Made by a program: the position numbers and the translations under genes. A stretch of DNA of 32,696 bases from Alphaproteobacteria bacterium RIFCSPHIGHO2_12_FULL_66_14 (GTDB lineage: Bacteria > Pseudomonadota > Alphaproteobacteria > Reyranellales > Reyranellaceae): positions 3,303-35,998 of the forward strand of contig MEMN01000078.1 of the NCBI GenBank assembly GCA_001767945.1. The letters are read 5' to 3'. A model generated the notes under the pieces. The model made no database searches and was not told the origin of the DNA. It worked only from the letters and a program-made list of their open reading frames with translations. Positions within the stretch are counted from its first letter, which is position 1; the number at the start of each line of letters is the position of its first letter. This document shows positions 1-11,752 of this stretch, in pieces.

Positions 1-1393
1 GCGCGGGCACCAGGGCCGACGCCGCGAGCGGGGCAGCCGCCGGAGCCTGTGCCGCCACGGGGGGCGGAGCCGCCGGCGCCGCCGAAGCTTCGACCGGCGG
101 CGCGGCCATGATCTGGGCCGGGATCGGGGTCTCGGCGACCGGTGCAGGGGCCTGGGCGACGGCGGCCATCGGCGCGGGCGCCATCACCGGCGGTGCCGGC
201 GGCGCAGCGGGAACTGCCGGCGGCGACGCCATTGGCGCTGTCGCGACAGGAGCCGCAGGGATCGGTGCGGCAGGCATCGGCGCGACCGGAGCAGCACTCG
301 CCGCGGTCGGCAGGGCAACACGACCGACCGGCGGCGCGACCGGTCGGCTGAGCGCCGGCTGGCCGGTTTGCATCGGGCGATTCATGTCGAGCGAGAGATA
401 GTTCGGTGCCGGTTGCTGCGCCGCCATCGCGGCAATGCCGGTGGCGACGACCGACACGCGCATGCGGCCCTGCATCGTGGCGTCGAACGTCGAGCCGAAG
501 ATGATGTTGGCATCGGCATCGACTTCCTCGCGGATGCGATTGGCCGCTTCGTCGACTTCATGCAGGGTCATGTCGAGCCCGCCGGTGATGTTGATGAGAA
601 CGCCCTGGGCGCCCTTCATCGAATGGTCTTCCAGCAGCGGGTTGGAGATCGCCGATTCGGCCGCGACGCGGCTGCGATCCGGCCCCTCGGCCTCGCCGGT
701 GCCCATCATCGCCTTGCCCATCTCGCCCATCACCGTGCGGATGTCGGCGAAGTCGAGATTGATGAGGCCCGGCATGACCATGAGATCGGTGACGCCGCGC
801 ACGCCCATGTGCAGCACGTCGTCGGCCATCTTGAAGGCGTCGGCGAACGTCGTCTTCTCGTTGGCGATCTTGAACAGGTTCTGGTTGGGGATGACGATCA
901 GGGTGTCGACCACCTTCTCGAGCTCGGTGATGCCCTGCTCGGCCGACTGCATGCGCCGGCGACCCTCGAAGTGGAACGGCTTGGTCACGACACCGATGGT
1001 GAGGATGCCCTGCTCCCGCGCCGCCGCGGCGATCACGGGCGCCGCACCGGTGCCGGTGCCGCCGCCCATGCCGGCGGTGACGAACACCATGTTGGCGCCG
1101 TCGAGAAGCTGCAGGATCTCGGGCAGCGCCTCCTCGGCGGCCTGACGGCCGACCTCGGGACGCGCACCCGCGCCCAGACCCTGCGTGATGGTGATGCCGA
1201 GCTGCACCCGTCGATCGGCGAGCGACTGGCCGAGTGCCTGCGCGTCGGTATTGGCGACGATGAATTCGACGCCTTCGAGCGCGGCGCTGATCATGTTGTT
1301 GACGGCGTTTCCGCCCGCGCCACCGACACCGATGACGGTGATGCGGGGCTTAATCTCCGACTCCTTTTGAGGGAGGCTGAGGTTGATTGTCAT
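1..1393 (-). CDS. ftsZ: Cell division protein FtsZ (3' end truncated by window edge)
   Basis: Reverse-strand translation from ATG at 1393: [35 protein letters not shown]...[15 protein letters not shown]...; tubulin signature GGGTGTG present; Ala/Pro-rich C-terminal linker runs off the edge. Missing from the ORF track because it has no stop in the window. Confidence 0.98.
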   Translation of the reverse strand, partial: MTINLSLPQKESEIKPRITVIGVGGAGGNAVNNMISAALEGVEFIVANTDAQALGQSLADRRVQLGITITQGLGAGARPEVGRQAAEEALPEILQLLDGANMVFVTAGMGGGTGTGAAPVIAAAAREQGILTIGVVTKPFHFEGRRRMQSAEQGITELEKVVDTLIVIPNQNLFKIANEKTTFADAFKMADDVLHMGVRGVTDLMVMPGLINLDFADIRTVMGEMGKAMMGTGEAEGPDRSRVAAESAISNPLLEDHSMKGAQGVLINITGGLDMTLHEVDEAANRIREEVDADANIIFGSTFDATMQGRMRVSVVATGIAAMAAQQPAPNYLSLDMNRPMQTGQPALSRPVAPPVGRVALPTAASAAPVAPMPAAPIPAAPVATAPMASPPAVPAAPPAPPVMAPAPMAAVAQAPAPVAETPIPAQIMAAPPVEASAAPAAPPPVAAQAPAAAPLAASALVPA

Positions 1394-1540
1394 TCGGCTT
1401 TCTCCACGCAAACGAGGGGGGTATCTGCTCGGAGTAGCGACGCGGACCCTTTTTGGTAAAGACCCTTCACCGCCACCGGGCTTTTTCTTGTTGTTATCTA
1501 CAGCCTGTTGGGAACTGCCACATCCCACACAACATATTGC

Positions 1541-2776
1541 CTAAAAGTTCTCTCTAATCCAACTGCCAATGCGACCAATCCGGCTTGCCTGGGCTTCTCC
1601 CGACGCCGGTTGGGCCTGGGCCGCCGCGTGATGGTGCAGCGCGAAGGACAGCAGGCCAGCAGCGGCGGAAAACGCCGGTCCACCGGTGGAATCCGCCAGT
1701 CCAGCAAGACGCAACGGTGCTCCCGTGCGGACCTTCTTGTTGAGAATCGCGGCGGCAACCTCGGGAACGCCATCGAGCTGGCAACCGCCGCCGACCAGAA
1801 CGGCCCGCCCGCCGGCCAACTTATCCACACCACTGGCCTCGAGGCGGCTGCGCACCAGTTCGAACGTCTCCTCGACACGGGGCCGGATGATCCCGACCAG
1901 GATCGAACGCGGAATGTGATTCGGACGCGTGCGTTCCTCTTCACCGATCAGCGGCACGTCGATGATGTCGTACTCGTCGTTGGGCTTGGCGACGGCGCGA
2001 CCGATCTGGGTCTTCATGCGCTCGGCATGGGCAAGCGGCGTCGACAGCCCCCGGGCGATGTCGCGGGTGACGTGCTCGCTGCCGACCGGAATCGAATCGA
2101 CGTGGACAAGATGGCCCTCGTAGAAGACGGCGATCGACGTCGTGCCGCCGCCCATGTCGATCAGGGTGACGCCGAGGTCGCGCTCGTCGGAGACCAATGA
2201 ACTCAACCCGGCGGCATGGGCGGCCACCACACGCTCGGCAATCTCGAGATGGGCACGGCGGACGCAGACCTGAAGGTTGCGCATGGCGCCGCTCGTTGCC
2301 GTGACCAGGTGGACATCGACTCCCAGGCGCTCGCCGAACATGCCGCGGGCATCTCGCACCGGAATGCCGTCGACGGTATAGCCGATCGCCTCGGAATGGA
2401 TGATGTCGCGGTCGGCGGTCTCGGCCGGCAGGTGAATGTGGGTCTGCACCCGGCGGACATCGCGCTCGCCGATCTCATGATGGCCGATCGCGACTTCGAG
2501 GCTTTGATTGTGCGAGGCGGCCGAGCCGCCGCTCACGCCGACGATCACCTCGCGCACATGCTCGCCGCACATCTCCTCGGCTGTCGACACCGCCGACGAG
2601 ATCGCGCGCGTGGCGGCCTCCATGTCGATGATGTTGCCGGAGCGCATGCCCTGGGCGGCCTGGTGGCCGATGCCGACCACCCGCAGTCCCTGCCCGTCGA
2701 CTCGCGCCACGAAGCAGACGACCTTGCTGGTTCCGATGTCGAGCGCCGCGATAATGCCGTTTCTTGCCTTCGCCAC
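1541..2776 (-). CDS. ftsA: Cell division protein FtsA
   Basis: MAKARNGIIAALDIGTSKVVCFVARVDG... actin-like fold motifs, C-terminal amphipathic tail RIGRIGSWIRENF; between ftsQ and ftsZ. Confidence 0.97.
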   Translation of the reverse strand: MAKARNGIIAALDIGTSKVVCFVARVDGQGLRVVGIGHQAAQGMRSGNIIDMEAATRAISSAVSTAEEMCGEHVREVIVGVSGGSAASHNQSLEVAIGHHEIGERDVRRVQTHIHLPAETADRDIIHSEAIGYTVDGIPVRDARGMFGERLGVDVHLVTATSGAMRNLQVCVRRAHLEIAERVVAAHAAGLSSLVSDERDLGVTLIDMGGGTTSIAVFYEGHLVHVDSIPVGSEHVTRDIARGLSTPLAHAERMKTQIGRAVAKPNDEYDIIDVPLIGEEERTRPNHIPRSILVGIIRPRVEETFELVRSRLEASGVDKLAGGRAVLVGGGCQLDGVPEVAAAILNKKVRTGAPLRLAGLADSTGGPAFSAAAGLLSFALHHHAAAQAQPASGEAQASRIGRIGSWIRENF

Positions 2777-2821
2777 GATAGTCCCCCGTCTCTACGCGTA
2801 CACTTTGGGTTTCATTGGACG

Positions 2822-3703
2822 TCACGCCGGCCCGGGTGACGGATCGCCACCAGAACCGCGCTTCCTGAGATAGAGCTTGTCCGGCAGCCTGAGATCGACG
2901 ACGCCGTATTCGCGCGACAACAGCTTGTGCCGCTCTTCCAGCTTGGCCAGCTGCTGGAGGGCGGCGACCGCATCTTCCTCGGGCAGCCAGATCTCGACAC
3001 CGTTGGTCAGAACGAGATTCCAGCGGCGCTGCCCGACCCACACGGCGGCGCGCAGCTGTCGGGTAAGGGCGGGCTCGTAGGCGAGCAGCAACAGCAGCTC
3101 GCCGACATGCTCGGGCGCGCCGGCGCCGCCCAGCAGCAGCAGCGACTCGGCACCCGGCGGCATGCGGCTGGCGCGGACGGTGCGGCCGTTCCTGTCGATC
3201 AGCGTGTATTCCGTACCATTCTGCCAGAGGGCGACGGCACGACGCTCCCGCAGCGTCACGTAAAGCGTGTCGGGAAGACGGCGCTCGACGGTGGCGCTGG
3301 CCACCCAGTCGATGGCCTCGAGGCGTTGGCGGGAGGCCTGCAGGTCGACGCCCAGCAGCGAATCGCCCTGCCTGACGTTGAGCGCCGCCAGGATGGCGCC
3401 GCGCTCGACATAGTCGCGGCCCTCGACGGTGACATCGGCGAGCTTGAACGGCGTGATGGCACCGATAACGCTGCGTGAAGCCGCATCGATCCGGGCCTGG
3501 GCCTCGACCAGCCAGCCCTCGCGCCACGCCCACCAGCCACCGCCGCCGCCGCAACCCAGAAGCAGCACGGCGATACCCAGCAGCATGGGCTGCCGCCACA
3601 GCGGCCGGCCGGTCTTGCGCATGGGGCCGCGCTTCTTGCGACGATCGTAGTCGCGCCGGATGGTCGTCGTGTTGGCCGTCGTTCTCCTTGGCGCGGCGCT
3701 CAC
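2822..3703 (-). CDS. ftsQ: Cell division protein FtsQ (POTRA domain)
   Basis: Likely GTG start at 3703 overlapping the ddl stop (GTGA); single TM segment then VTVEGRDYVERGAILAALNVRQGDSLLGVDL POTRA-like region; position between ddl and ftsA. Start is inferred; the ORF track start at 3925 is too long. Confidence 0.93.
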   Translation of the reverse strand: MSAAPRRTTANTTTIRRDYDRRKKRGPMRKTGRPLWRQPMLLGIAVLLLGCGGGGGWWAWREGWLVEAQARIDAASRSVIGAITPFKLADVTVEGRDYVERGAILAALNVRQGDSLLGVDLQASRQRLEAIDWVASATVERRLPDTLYVTLRERRAVALWQNGTEYTLIDRNGRTVRASRMPPGAESLLLLGGAGAPEHVGELLLLLAYEPALTRQLRAAVWVGQRRWNLVLTNGVEIWLPEEDAVAALQQLAKLEERHKLLSREYGVVDLRLPDKLYLRKRGSGGDPSPGPA

Positions 3704-4632
3704 GACGGATGCCTCGCGTGGTCGACCATCCAGGTCATCAGATCGGACCAGGAGATGCCGGCCCATTTCGCCTGCTCGGGCGCCAGGGACAGCGGCGTCA
3801 TGCCGGGCTGGGTGTTGAGTTCGAGCACGACCAGACCCGACGTTCCCGGTTGGGAATCGTCCCAGCGCAGATCGGTACGCGTGAGGCCGCTGCAGCCCAG
3901 CGCCTGATGCGCCGTGAGCGCCCATTCCTTGGCGAGATCGTAGACCTCGGGCGGGATCGGCGCCGGCACCAGGTGCTCGGTGATGCCGTCGGTGTATTTG
4001 GCTTCGTAGTCGTAGAAGCGCGTCCGCGGACGCAGCTCCGTAACGGCGACGGCGCGATCGCCCATCACCGCCACGGTCAGTTCGCGGCCGGGCACGAACT
4101 TCTCGATCAGAACGCGCTCGCCGAAGGCCGCTTCCGCCGCCTCGACGGCGGCGAGATTGTCGCCCTCGCGCACGATGTGGACACCGACGCTCGATCCCTG
4201 GTCGAGCGGCTTCACGACATAGGGCCGCTGCATCGGATCGCCGGCGGCCAGCACCTGGCGTTCGATCACCTTGCCCTCGGCAACGCGCAACCCGAGCGAT
4301 GTGAAAGCGTGACGCGCCATCGGCTTGTCCATGGCGATCGCCGAAGCCAGCACACCGGAGTGGGTGTAGGGCACCGCCATGATTTCGAGCACCCCCTGGA
4401 TGCAGCCATCCTCGCCGTAGCGTCCGTGCAGGGCGTTGAACACGACGTCCGGGCCGCCGCCTCCGGCCGGCCGCAGGAAATCGATCAGCGCACGCAGGTC
4501 GCGCTTCACGTCATATTCGACAACGTTGTGACCGCCCTCGCGCAGCCCCTCGGCGCAGGCACGACCGCTCACCAGCGAGACCTCGCGCTCGGGCGACCAG
4601 CCGCCCATCAGGACTGCCACCGTTCGCCTCAT
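3700..4632 (-). CDS. ddl: D-alanine--D-alanine ligase
   Basis: [23 protein letters not shown]...NALHGRYGEDGCIQGVLE...ELNTQPGMTPLSLAPEQAKWAGISW; ATG at 4632 overlaps murB stop. Confidence 0.97.
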   Translation of the reverse strand: MRRTVAVLMGGWSPEREVSLVSGRACAEGLREGGHNVVEYDVKRDLRALIDFLRPAGGGGPDVVFNALHGRYGEDGCIQGVLEIMAVPYTHSGVLASAIAMDKPMARHAFTSLGLRVAEGKVIERQVLAAGDPMQRPYVVKPLDQGSSVGVHIVREGDNLAAVEAAEAAFGERVLIEKFVPGRELTVAVMGDRAVAVTELRPRTRFYDYEAKYTDGITEHLVPAPIPPEVYDLAKEWALTAHQALGCSGLTRTDLRWDDSQPGTSGLVVLELNTQPGMTPLSLAPEQAKWAGISWSDLMTWMVDHARHPS

Positions 4633-5546
4633 GTGGGCACTCCAATACGCCTGATCTCCCACTCCAGCTGCACGCCGCTGTCTGCGCGCACCCGCCGGCG
4701 GACTTCCTCGCCCAAGGCTTCGATGTCGGCGGCCGTTGCCACCCCGAGATTGATGAGGAAATTGCAATGCTTCTCGGAGACCTGCGCGTCACCGATGCGC
4801 AGGCCGCGGCAACCGGCGCGGTCGATCAACTCCCATGCCTTGTGGCCGGGCGGATTCACGAAGGTCGATCCACCGGTGCGGCTGCGCGGCTGGGACTCGG
4901 TGCGGGCGGCATCGATCTCGGCGATGCGCCGCGCGATCGCCAATGGGTCGCCCGGCGTGGCACGCAGCCGGACCGACGTGTAGATCCAGTCGGCTGGCGC
5001 GACGTTGTGCCGATAGCTGAACCCGAGCTCGGCCGCGTCCACGCGATGGATCGCCCCGGCGCGGTCGACGGCCTCGGCCGACACCAGCACCTGCGAAAGT
5101 TCGCCGTCGTAGGCGCCACCGTTCATGGCGACGGCGCCACCGATGGTGCCGGGAATGCCGCTCAGGAATTCGAGTCCGGTCAAGGCGTGATCGCGCGCGG
5201 TCAGGGCGACGTTGAGATCGAGCGCACCGGCGCCGCTCACCACCTCGTGGCCCTCGACGGCGATGGCGGTGAAGCCGCGCATCAGCCGGACGACCACCCC
5301 CTTCACGCCGCCATCGCGCACCAGAAGGTTGGAACCGACGCCCAGCACCGTGACCGCGACGTCGGCCGGCAGCGCGGCCAGGAACGACGCCAGGTCCTCG
5401 ACATCGGCCGGCCGGAACAGCACCTCCGCCGGCCCGCCGGTGCGGAACCAGGTCTGCGGACCGAGCGGCGCATCGGCCGCGAGCCGGCCGCGCGGCTTGG
5501 GTAACCGGTCGATCAGATGGGGGTGAGTGGTCGCGAGCGCCATCAT
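4629..5546 (-). CDS. murB: UDP-N-acetylenolpyruvoylglucosamine reductase
   Basis: [21 protein letters not shown]...[14 protein letters not shown]...[21 protein letters not shown]...GGSTFVNP: MurB FAD-binding signatures. Confidence 0.97.
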   Translation of the reverse strand: MMALATTHPHLIDRLPKPRGRLAADAPLGPQTWFRTGGPAEVLFRPADVEDLASFLAALPADVAVTVLGVGSNLLVRDGGVKGVVVRLMRGFTAIAVEGHEVVSGAGALDLNVALTARDHALTGLEFLSGIPGTIGGAVAMNGGAYDGELSQVLVSAEAVDRAGAIHRVDAAELGFSYRHNVAPADWIYTSVRLRATPGDPLAIARRIAEIDAARTESQPRSRTGGSTFVNPPGHKAWELIDRAGCRGLRIGDAQVSEKHCNFLINLGVATAADIEALGEEVRRRVRADSGVQLEWEIRRIGVPT

Positions 5547-7012
5547 GCCGCCGATCCGGGATCGTTGGCGTTGGCGATGGCACGCGGGCCGGCCTGCTCC
5601 GCCGCGAGTTGCTGGATCTGGCCGGGCAAGGCATGCGCCCAGGCCGTGATGTTGCCCGCGCCAAGACAGACCACGACATCGCCGGGCCGCGCGGCCTGCC
5701 AGATCAGCCCCGGCAGGTCACCCGGCGCGCCGAGCGGCGTCACGTCGCGATGCCCGGCGCGGCCCACCAGGTTGACCAGCATGTCGCGATTCACGCCCTC
5801 GATCGGCGCTTCGCCCGCGGCATAGACATCGGCGATGATCACCGCGTCGGCGTCGGTGAAGCAGGAGGCGAACTCGCCCTTGAGCGAAGCGAGCCGCGTG
5901 TAGCGATGCGGCTGCATGACCGCGATGACCCGGCCCGAACCGCCATAGGCCTGGCGTGCCGCCCGCAGGACGGCGGCAATCTCCACCGGATGGTGACCGT
6001 AGTCGTCGATGACGGTGATGCCGTGCGCCTCGCCGGTCTTGGTGAAGCGCCGCTTGACGCCCGCGAACGTACTCAGCGCGCGTCGTATCGTGTCGTCCGA
6101 CAGCCCCATCTCCTGCGCCACCGCGATGGCGGCAAGCGCGTTCTGCACATTGTGCTGGCCGAACATCGGCAGGCGCAGGCCGCTGATGATGCGCGATTCG
6201 TTGGTGGCGCGGTGCTCAACCATGACGTCGAAATCGGCGCCACCACGGTCGAGCCGCAGATTGATTGCGCGTACGTCGGCATTGGCGCCGATCCCGTAGG
6301 TAACGATGCGTCGATCCGCGACACGGGGGATCAGCGCCTGGACCTCGGGATGATCAGAGCACAGGACCGCGAAGCCGTAGAACGGGATGTTCTCGACGAA
6401 ACGCACGAACGCCTCACGCAGTGCGTCGAAGGTCCCATAGTGATCGAGGTGCTCGGGATCAACATTGGTCACGACGGCGATAGTGGCCGGCAGTCGCAGG
6501 AACGACCCGTCCGACTCGTCCGATTCGACGACCATCCAGTCGCCGGCCCCCAGTCGCGCGTTGGTGCCGTAGGCATTGATGATGCCGCCGTTGATCACCG
6601 TCGGATCGAGTCCGCCGGTGTCGAGCATGGCGGCCACCAGCGACGTCGTCGTGGTCTTGCCGTGCGTGCCACCGACGGCAATCGACCACTTGAGACGCAT
6701 CAGCTCGCCCAGCATCTCGGCGCGCCGCACGACCGGCAGGAGACGCGTGCGCGCCGCCAGGACCTCGGGATTGTCCTTCTTGACCGCGCTGGAGACGACG
6801 ACGACCTGGGCGTTGGAGATGTTGTCGGCGCGATGGCCGATCGCGACCTTGATACCGAGTTCGGCGAGCCGGCGCGTGTTCGCCCCCTCGGCGACGTCGC
6901 TGCCCTGCACCTTGTAACCGAGATTGTGCAGGACCTCGGCGATACCGGACATGCCGATGCCGCCGATGCCGACGAAATGGATGAGACCGATATCCAGCGG
7001 CAGCGCCCTCAT
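5543..7012 (-). CDS. murC: UDP-N-acetylmuramate--L-alanine ligase
   Basis: [39 protein letters not shown]...[18 protein letters not shown] at 7012 overlaps murG stop. Confidence 0.97.
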   Translation of the reverse strand: MRALPLDIGLIHFVGIGGIGMSGIAEVLHNLGYKVQGSDVAEGANTRRLAELGIKVAIGHRADNISNAQVVVVSSAVKKDNPEVLAARTRLLPVVRRAEMLGELMRLKWSIAVGGTHGKTTTTSLVAAMLDTGGLDPTVINGGIINAYGTNARLGAGDWMVVESDESDGSFLRLPATIAVVTNVDPEHLDHYGTFDALREAFVRFVENIPFYGFAVLCSDHPEVQALIPRVADRRIVTYGIGANADVRAINLRLDRGGADFDVMVEHRATNESRIISGLRLPMFGQHNVQNALAAIAVAQEMGLSDDTIRRALSTFAGVKRRFTKTGEAHGITVIDDYGHHPVEIAAVLRAARQAYGGSGRVIAVMQPHRYTRLASLKGEFASCFTDADAVIIADVYAAGEAPIEGVNRDMLVNLVGRAGHRDVTPLGAPGDLPGLIWQAARPGDVVVCLGAGNITAWAHALPGQIQQLAAEQAGPRAIANANDPGSAA

Positions 7013-8142
7013 GCGGCGGCTCCTGACGGGGTGAGGGAGAGGCCGATCATCTCGACGACCAGATCGGCCAGGCGGACGGCAGCGTCGGGCCGTCCGGCAG
7101 CGTGGGCAGCGGCGGCCATCGTGGAAAGCCGCTGTGGCGCCTCGAACAACGCACTCAAATGGGATGCAAGGGCAGCAGACGTAAACGAGGCATGCGGGAT
7201 GACGATGCATGCCCCCGTCGCCTCGAACGCACCCGCGTTGGCGCTCTGGTGATCGTCGGCCGCATGGGGGTAGGGAATCAGGATCGACGGCCGGCCGATC
7301 GCCGACAGCTCGGCCACGGTCGAAGCGCCGGAGCGACCGATCACGAGGTGCGCCGCGGCGAGCCGCTTCGGCAGGTCGGCAAAGAACGGCGCCAATTCGG
7401 CCACGACACCGGCCGCGCCATAACGCGCGCGCACATGCTCGATATCCTCCGGCCGGCACTGCTGCACCAGACGGATCCGCGCGCGCAGGGCCGCAGGCAG
7501 AGAAAGGATCGCCTCGGGGATGACCCGGCTGAACGATGCCGCGCCCTGGCTGCCGCCGAACACCAGGAGATCGATGATGCGGCCTTCGCCCGGAGCGCGG
7601 TAGGGCAAGTCGCGCAGCGCCCTTACGGGCTCACGCACCGGATTTCCGACCAGGCAGGCGCGCCGATCGTCGGCGGTGACGTATTGAGTCCGGGCAAACG
7701 ATGTCGCCACCCGCGCCGCGCCGCCCAGAACGAGACGATTTGCCTTGCCGAGAACGGCGTTCTGCTCATGCAGCAGGGCCGGCAGGCGGCGAAGACGCGC
7801 GGCGATCAGGGTCGGCACCGAGGCATAGCCGCCGAAGCCCACGACGGCGGACGGGCCGATGCGCCCTAGTGCGCGCCAGGCATCGAACAGGCCGAGGCCG
7901 AGCGCGAATACCGCCGTCACCCGCCGACGCAACGAGCCGGTCGGGCTGGCGGAGTGGATGTAGTAGATTGGCCGGCGCGACAACGCACCCTGCCATTGCC
8001 GGCCGCGCGAATCCGTCACCAACGCGAACGGCAAGCCGCGCGCCTCGAGTTCGCCGGCCAGCGCCTCGGCCGGGAACACATGCCCCCCCGTGCCGCCGGT
8101 CGCCAGGACCACGGGGCCCAGAGGAGAGTGGGTCTCGGCCAT
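7009..8142 (-). CDS. murG: Undecaprenyldiphospho-muramoylpentapeptide beta-N-acetylglucosaminyltransferase
   Basis: [22 protein letters not shown]...[14 protein letters not shown]...[31 protein letters not shown]. Confidence 0.97.
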   Translation of the reverse strand: MAETHSPLGPVVLATGGTGGHVFPAEALAGELEARGLPFALVTDSRGRQWQGALSRRPIYYIHSASPTGSLRRRVTAVFALGLGLFDAWRALGRIGPSAVVGFGGYASVPTLIAARLRRLPALLHEQNAVLGKANRLVLGGAARVATSFARTQYVTADDRRACLVGNPVREPVRALRDLPYRAPGEGRIIDLLVFGGSQGAASFSRVIPEAILSLPAALRARIRLVQQCRPEDIEHVRARYGAAGVVAELAPFFADLPKRLAAAHLVIGRSGASTVAELSAIGRPSILIPYPHAADDHQSANAGAFEATGACIVIPHASFTSAALASHLSALFEAPQRLSTMAAAAHAAGRPDAAVRLADLVVEMIGLSLTPSGAAA

Positions 8143-9269
8143 CACACCGCCTCCCTGAGCCCGGCGTGCTCGCGTGTCAGCGACAGCAGCATACCGAGAC
8201 AGATCGCCATGGCCAGCGCCGAGGAACCGCCGTAGGAGATGAACGGCAGCGTCATGCCCTTGGCGGGAATGAGCTGGATGGTCGACGCCATGTTGATGGC
8301 GGCCTGCAGGCCGAACTGCACGGCGAGCCCGGTGGCCGCCAGCGTGATGAAGAGGCTGGTCTCCTTCGACGCGCGCGACATCGAGCGCAAGGTCACAAAG
8401 GCGAACAGGCCAAGGATCAGCAGGCAAACGACCAGGCCGAATTCCTCGCCGGCGACGGCCATCACGAAATCGGTGTGCGCATCCGGAAGCTGCGCCTTGA
8501 CGGTGCCCTCGCCGGGGCCGCGCCCGAACAGCGAGCCGTTCATGAAAGCCTCGAGCGAGGTGTTGACCTGGTAGTTGTCGCCCGACGAGGGATCGAGGAA
8601 GCGATCAAAGCGACTGCGCACGTGGCCGAACATGAAATAGGTACCGACCAACCCGGCGGCGCCGCCCACGACGCCGAAGGCGGCGATCCACATCGGCAGG
8701 CCGACGACGAAGAGCTGTGCGCCCCACACCGCGACCACGACGACGCTCATGCCGAGGTCGGGCTGCAGGATCAGCAGTGCGAGCACCCCGCCCACCAGCA
8801 GGGTCGAGAGAAAGTAGCCGGGCACCCGACGCTCGGTGCGGCTCTGGGCCAGCAACCAGGCCGAGATCACGGCAAGGCTGGGCTTGGCGAATTCCGAGGG
8901 CTGCAGGCTGGAGAGACCGGGCACGGCGATCCACCGCCGCGCGCCCTTGATCTCCACGCCGATAATGAAGGTGGCGGCCAGCAGCACCACGCTGCCGCAG
9001 AACACCAGCAGGGCGAGCCGCCGGACGTGGCGCGGCGAGGACAGCGAAATCGCCAGCATCACCACCAGCGCCATCGGCAGGAAAATGAACTGGCGCTTGG
9101 CGAACACGAAGGAGTCGGCGCCGATGCGCTCGGCTGCCGGCGGCGAGGCCGCGAGGGTCAACAACACGCCGAAGGCCATGATCGCCAGGATCGCGCCCAG
9201 CGACCAGCGATCGACCGTCCACCACCATTGGCCGATGACGCTGCGGTCGTCGCGTGGAACCTGGATCAT
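8142..9269 (-). CDS. ftsW: SEDS-family glycosyltransferase FtsW
   Basis: Polytopic membrane protein; GARRWIAVPGLSSLQPSEFAK and IPAKGMTLPFISYGGSSALA SEDS signatures; between murG and murD. Confidence 0.96.
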   Translation of the reverse strand: MIQVPRDDRSVIGQWWWTVDRWSLGAILAIMAFGVLLTLAASPPAAERIGADSFVFAKRQFIFLPMALVVMLAISLSSPRHVRRLALLVFCGSVVLLAATFIIGVEIKGARRWIAVPGLSSLQPSEFAKPSLAVISAWLLAQSRTERRVPGYFLSTLLVGGVLALLILQPDLGMSVVVVAVWGAQLFVVGLPMWIAAFGVVGGAAGLVGTYFMFGHVRSRFDRFLDPSSGDNYQVNTSLEAFMNGSLFGRGPGEGTVKAQLPDAHTDFVMAVAGEEFGLVVCLLILGLFAFVTLRSMSRASKETSLFITLAATGLAVQFGLQAAINMASTIQLIPAKGMTLPFISYGGSSALAMAICLGMLLSLTREHAGLREAV

Positions 9270-10654
9270 GCCGCCATCCCCAAACTCCGGGCACCCGGCA
9301 ACGCCCGCGCCATGGCGCGAAACGCATCGCCGCGATGCTCATAGCTCTTCCATTGATCCCACGATGCGCATGCGGGCGAGAGCAGGACCACGGCGGATCC
9401 GCCAGCGTCGCGTTGCGCTCGGCTATGCGCCGCATCGAGCGCCGACTGCAGGTCGCCGCAGCGGCTGTAGGGCAGCTTGCCCTCGAGCTGGCCGGCAAAC
9501 AGATCCGTCGCCTCGCCGATCAGGAAGGCATGGCGGATGCGGTCGAAGTACGGCGCCAGCGGCGCGACGCCGCCCTCCTTCGCCTGACCACCGAGGATCC
9601 AGTAGATGTCACGATAACTCGACAGCGCGCGCGCCGTGGCGTCGGCGTTGGTCGCCTTGCTGTCGTTGATGTAGACGACGTTGCCCACGCAGGCGACGCG
9701 CTCCTGGCGGTGCGGCAGGCCGGGATAGCTGCGCAGTCCCTCGACGATCTTCTCGCGCGGCACGTCGAGCCAGCGACAGGCTGCCCAGGCGCAGGCGGCA
9801 TTCTGGGCATTGTGGTCGCCTGGCAGGGTCGGCACATCGGAAAAGTCGACCGAATAGCCGTCGGCGTCGATCAGCCGCCCGGCGCGGAAGGACACGCCGC
9901 CGGCGACCGGTCGGTCGAACGCCACCGGTACGGCGGTAATGCCCGGCCGGGGCAACGTCCTGGCATAAATTGCGCGCGACGGTTCATCGTCGATGCCGAT
10001 CACGGCGCAGTCGCCAGCCTGCTGACGCGCGAAGATGTTTACCTTGGCTGCCACGTAACCCGCCATGTCGCCGTGACGATCGAGATGGTCGGGCGTGACG
10101 TTCAGCCAGACTGCCACGTTGGCGCGGAAGGTTTCGAGCAGCTCGAGCTGATACGACGACAGTTCCAGGACATAGACGCCGCCTTCGGCCAGCGGCGCGA
10201 GGTCGAGCGCGCCACGGCCGATGTTGCCGCCGACTTCGCAGGGGACGCCGGCCTGGACGAGGATATGGCCGATCAGCGCCGTCGTCGTCGACTTGCCGTT
10301 AGTCCCGGTGATCGCGACGAAGCATGCTTTCGGCACGGCACGAGCCAGCATTTCGACATCGCAGATGATCTTCTTGCCCGCCGCCCGTGCCGCCGCCGCC
10401 ACGGGATGCGGCGCCGGCAGATGGCTGGGAATGCCCGGACTGATGATCAGCGCGGTGATGCGGCGCCAGTCGATCGAACCGGGGTCCGCCAGTTCCACGC
10501 CGGCGTCCACCGCCGCTGCACGCGACCCCGCGTTGTCGTCCCAGGCGACGCACCCCACACCCGCCGCCGCGAGGGCGCGCGCCGTCGCCAGACCGGAGCG
10601 CGCGAGCCCCAGCACGACGAAGGACGATCCCTTGAGCGCGGCGAGATCGATCAT
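9266..10654 (-). CDS. murD: UDP-N-acetylmuramoylalanine--D-glutamate ligase
   Basis: MIDLAALKGSSFVVLGLARSGLATARAL...FVAITGTNGKSTTTALIGHIL...INDSKATNADATARAL. Confidence 0.97.
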   Translation of the reverse strand: MIDLAALKGSSFVVLGLARSGLATARALAAAGVGCVAWDDNAGSRAAAVDAGVELADPGSIDWRRITALIISPGIPSHLPAPHPVAAAARAAGKKIICDVEMLARAVPKACFVAITGTNGKSTTTALIGHILVQAGVPCEVGGNIGRGALDLAPLAEGGVYVLELSSYQLELLETFRANVAVWLNVTPDHLDRHGDMAGYVAAKVNIFARQQAGDCAVIGIDDEPSRAIYARTLPRPGITAVPVAFDRPVAGGVSFRAGRLIDADGYSVDFSDVPTLPGDHNAQNAACAWAACRWLDVPREKIVEGLRSYPGLPHRQERVACVGNVVYINDSKATNADATARALSSYRDIYWILGGQAKEGGVAPLAPYFDRIRHAFLIGEATDLFAGQLEGKLPYSRCGDLQSALDAAHSRAQRDAGGSAVVLLSPACASWDQWKSYEHRGDAFRAMARALPGARSLGMAA

Positions 10655-10658
10655 CCCG

Positions 10659-11750
10659 TCACCTCAGCTTCAGGGTGGCAAGGCCGGCCATCGCCAGAAT
10701 GGCGGCGATGATCCAGAAGCGAAAAACGATGGTGGGCTCAGCCCAGCCCTTCTGCTCGAAGTGATGATGCAGCGGCGCCATGCGAAAGACGCGGCGTCCC
10801 GTCCACTTGTAGGACAGCACCTGCACGATCACCGAGACGGTCTCGAGGACGAACAGCCCACCGACGATCGCCAGCACGATCTCGTGCTTGGTGACCACGG
10901 CCACCGCACCGAGTGCGCCGCCGATTGCAAGCGAGCCGGTGTCGCCCATGAACACCATCGCGGGCGGCGCATTGAACCAAAGGAACCCCAGCCCGGCGCC
11001 GACGAGCGCCGCCAGCAGCACGGCGAGCTCGCCGGACCGCGGGACATGATGAAGGTAGAGGTAGTTGGTGAGGATGATGTTGCCGACCACATAGGTGATC
11101 AGGCCGAACACGGCCGACGCCATGATCACCGGACCGATCGCCAGGCCGTCGAGACCATCGGTCAGGTTGACGGCATTAGAAGCCCCCACCATCACCAGGC
11201 CGCCGAAAGCCACGAAACCCACGATGCCAAGAGGCAGCAGAACATCCTTGAGGAACGGAAACGCCAGCATGTAACGGAGCGGCGGCGGCGACAGCTGCGC
11301 AATCAGGTAGGCCGCGACCGCCGCGACCACGATCGACAGAACGAGCTTCACCTTGCCCGGAACGCCTCGGGAGTTGCGCTTGGTAACTTTGAGGAAGTCG
11401 TCCCACAAGCCAATCGCGCCGAACGCCAGGGTAACAGCGAGCACAATCCAGACGTAACGATTGGAGAGATCAGCCCACAGCAGCGTCGCGATAGCGAGCG
11501 TGATCAGGATCAGGAGGCCGCCCATGGTGGGCGTGCCCTTCTTGGTCATGAGATGGCTGGCGGGCCCGTCGTCCCGGATCGGCTGGCCTTGCTGCTGCTT
11601 GCTGCGCAGCCAGCGGATCAGGACGCCGCCGATCAGGAAGCTCAGCACCAACGCCGTCAGGAACGCGCCAATCGAGCGGAACGTCAGGTAGCGGAACAGG
11701 TTGAACGGGCTGAAGACGTCCGCCAGTGGATAGAGAAGATTGTAGAACAT
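10659..11750 (-). CDS. mraY: Phospho-N-acetylmuramoyl-pentapeptide-transferase
   Basis: [25 protein letters not shown]...[13 protein letters not shown]...[16 protein letters not shown]...[23 protein letters not shown]. Confidence 0.97.
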   Translation of the reverse strand: MFYNLLYPLADVFSPFNLFRYLTFRSIGAFLTALVLSFLIGGVLIRWLRSKQQQGQPIRDDGPASHLMTKKGTPTMGGLLILITLAIATLLWADLSNRYVWIVLAVTLAFGAIGLWDDFLKVTKRNSRGVPGKVKLVLSIVVAAVAAYLIAQLSPPPLRYMLAFPFLKDVLLPLGIVGFVAFGGLVMVGASNAVNLTDGLDGLAIGPVIMASAVFGLITYVVGNIILTNYLYLHHVPRSGELAVLLAALVGAGLGFLWFNAPPAMVFMGDTGSLAIGGALGAVAVVTKHEIVLAIVGGLFVLETVSVIVQVLSYKWTGRRVFRMAPLHHHFEQKGWAEPTIVFRFWIIAAILAMAGLATLKLR

Positions 11751-11752
11751 CC

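Noticed and set aside
108-401. Ala/Gly-rich 97-aa plus-strand ORF
   Set aside because: Antisense to the low-complexity Ala/Pro linker of FtsZ.
7701-9344. 547-aa plus-strand ORF opposite murG/ftsW (and similar long ones at 5609-7252, 3475-4983, 9254-10711, 10221-11756)
   Set aside because: Antisense to confidently identified mur/fts genes; compositionally biased translations without domain signatures.
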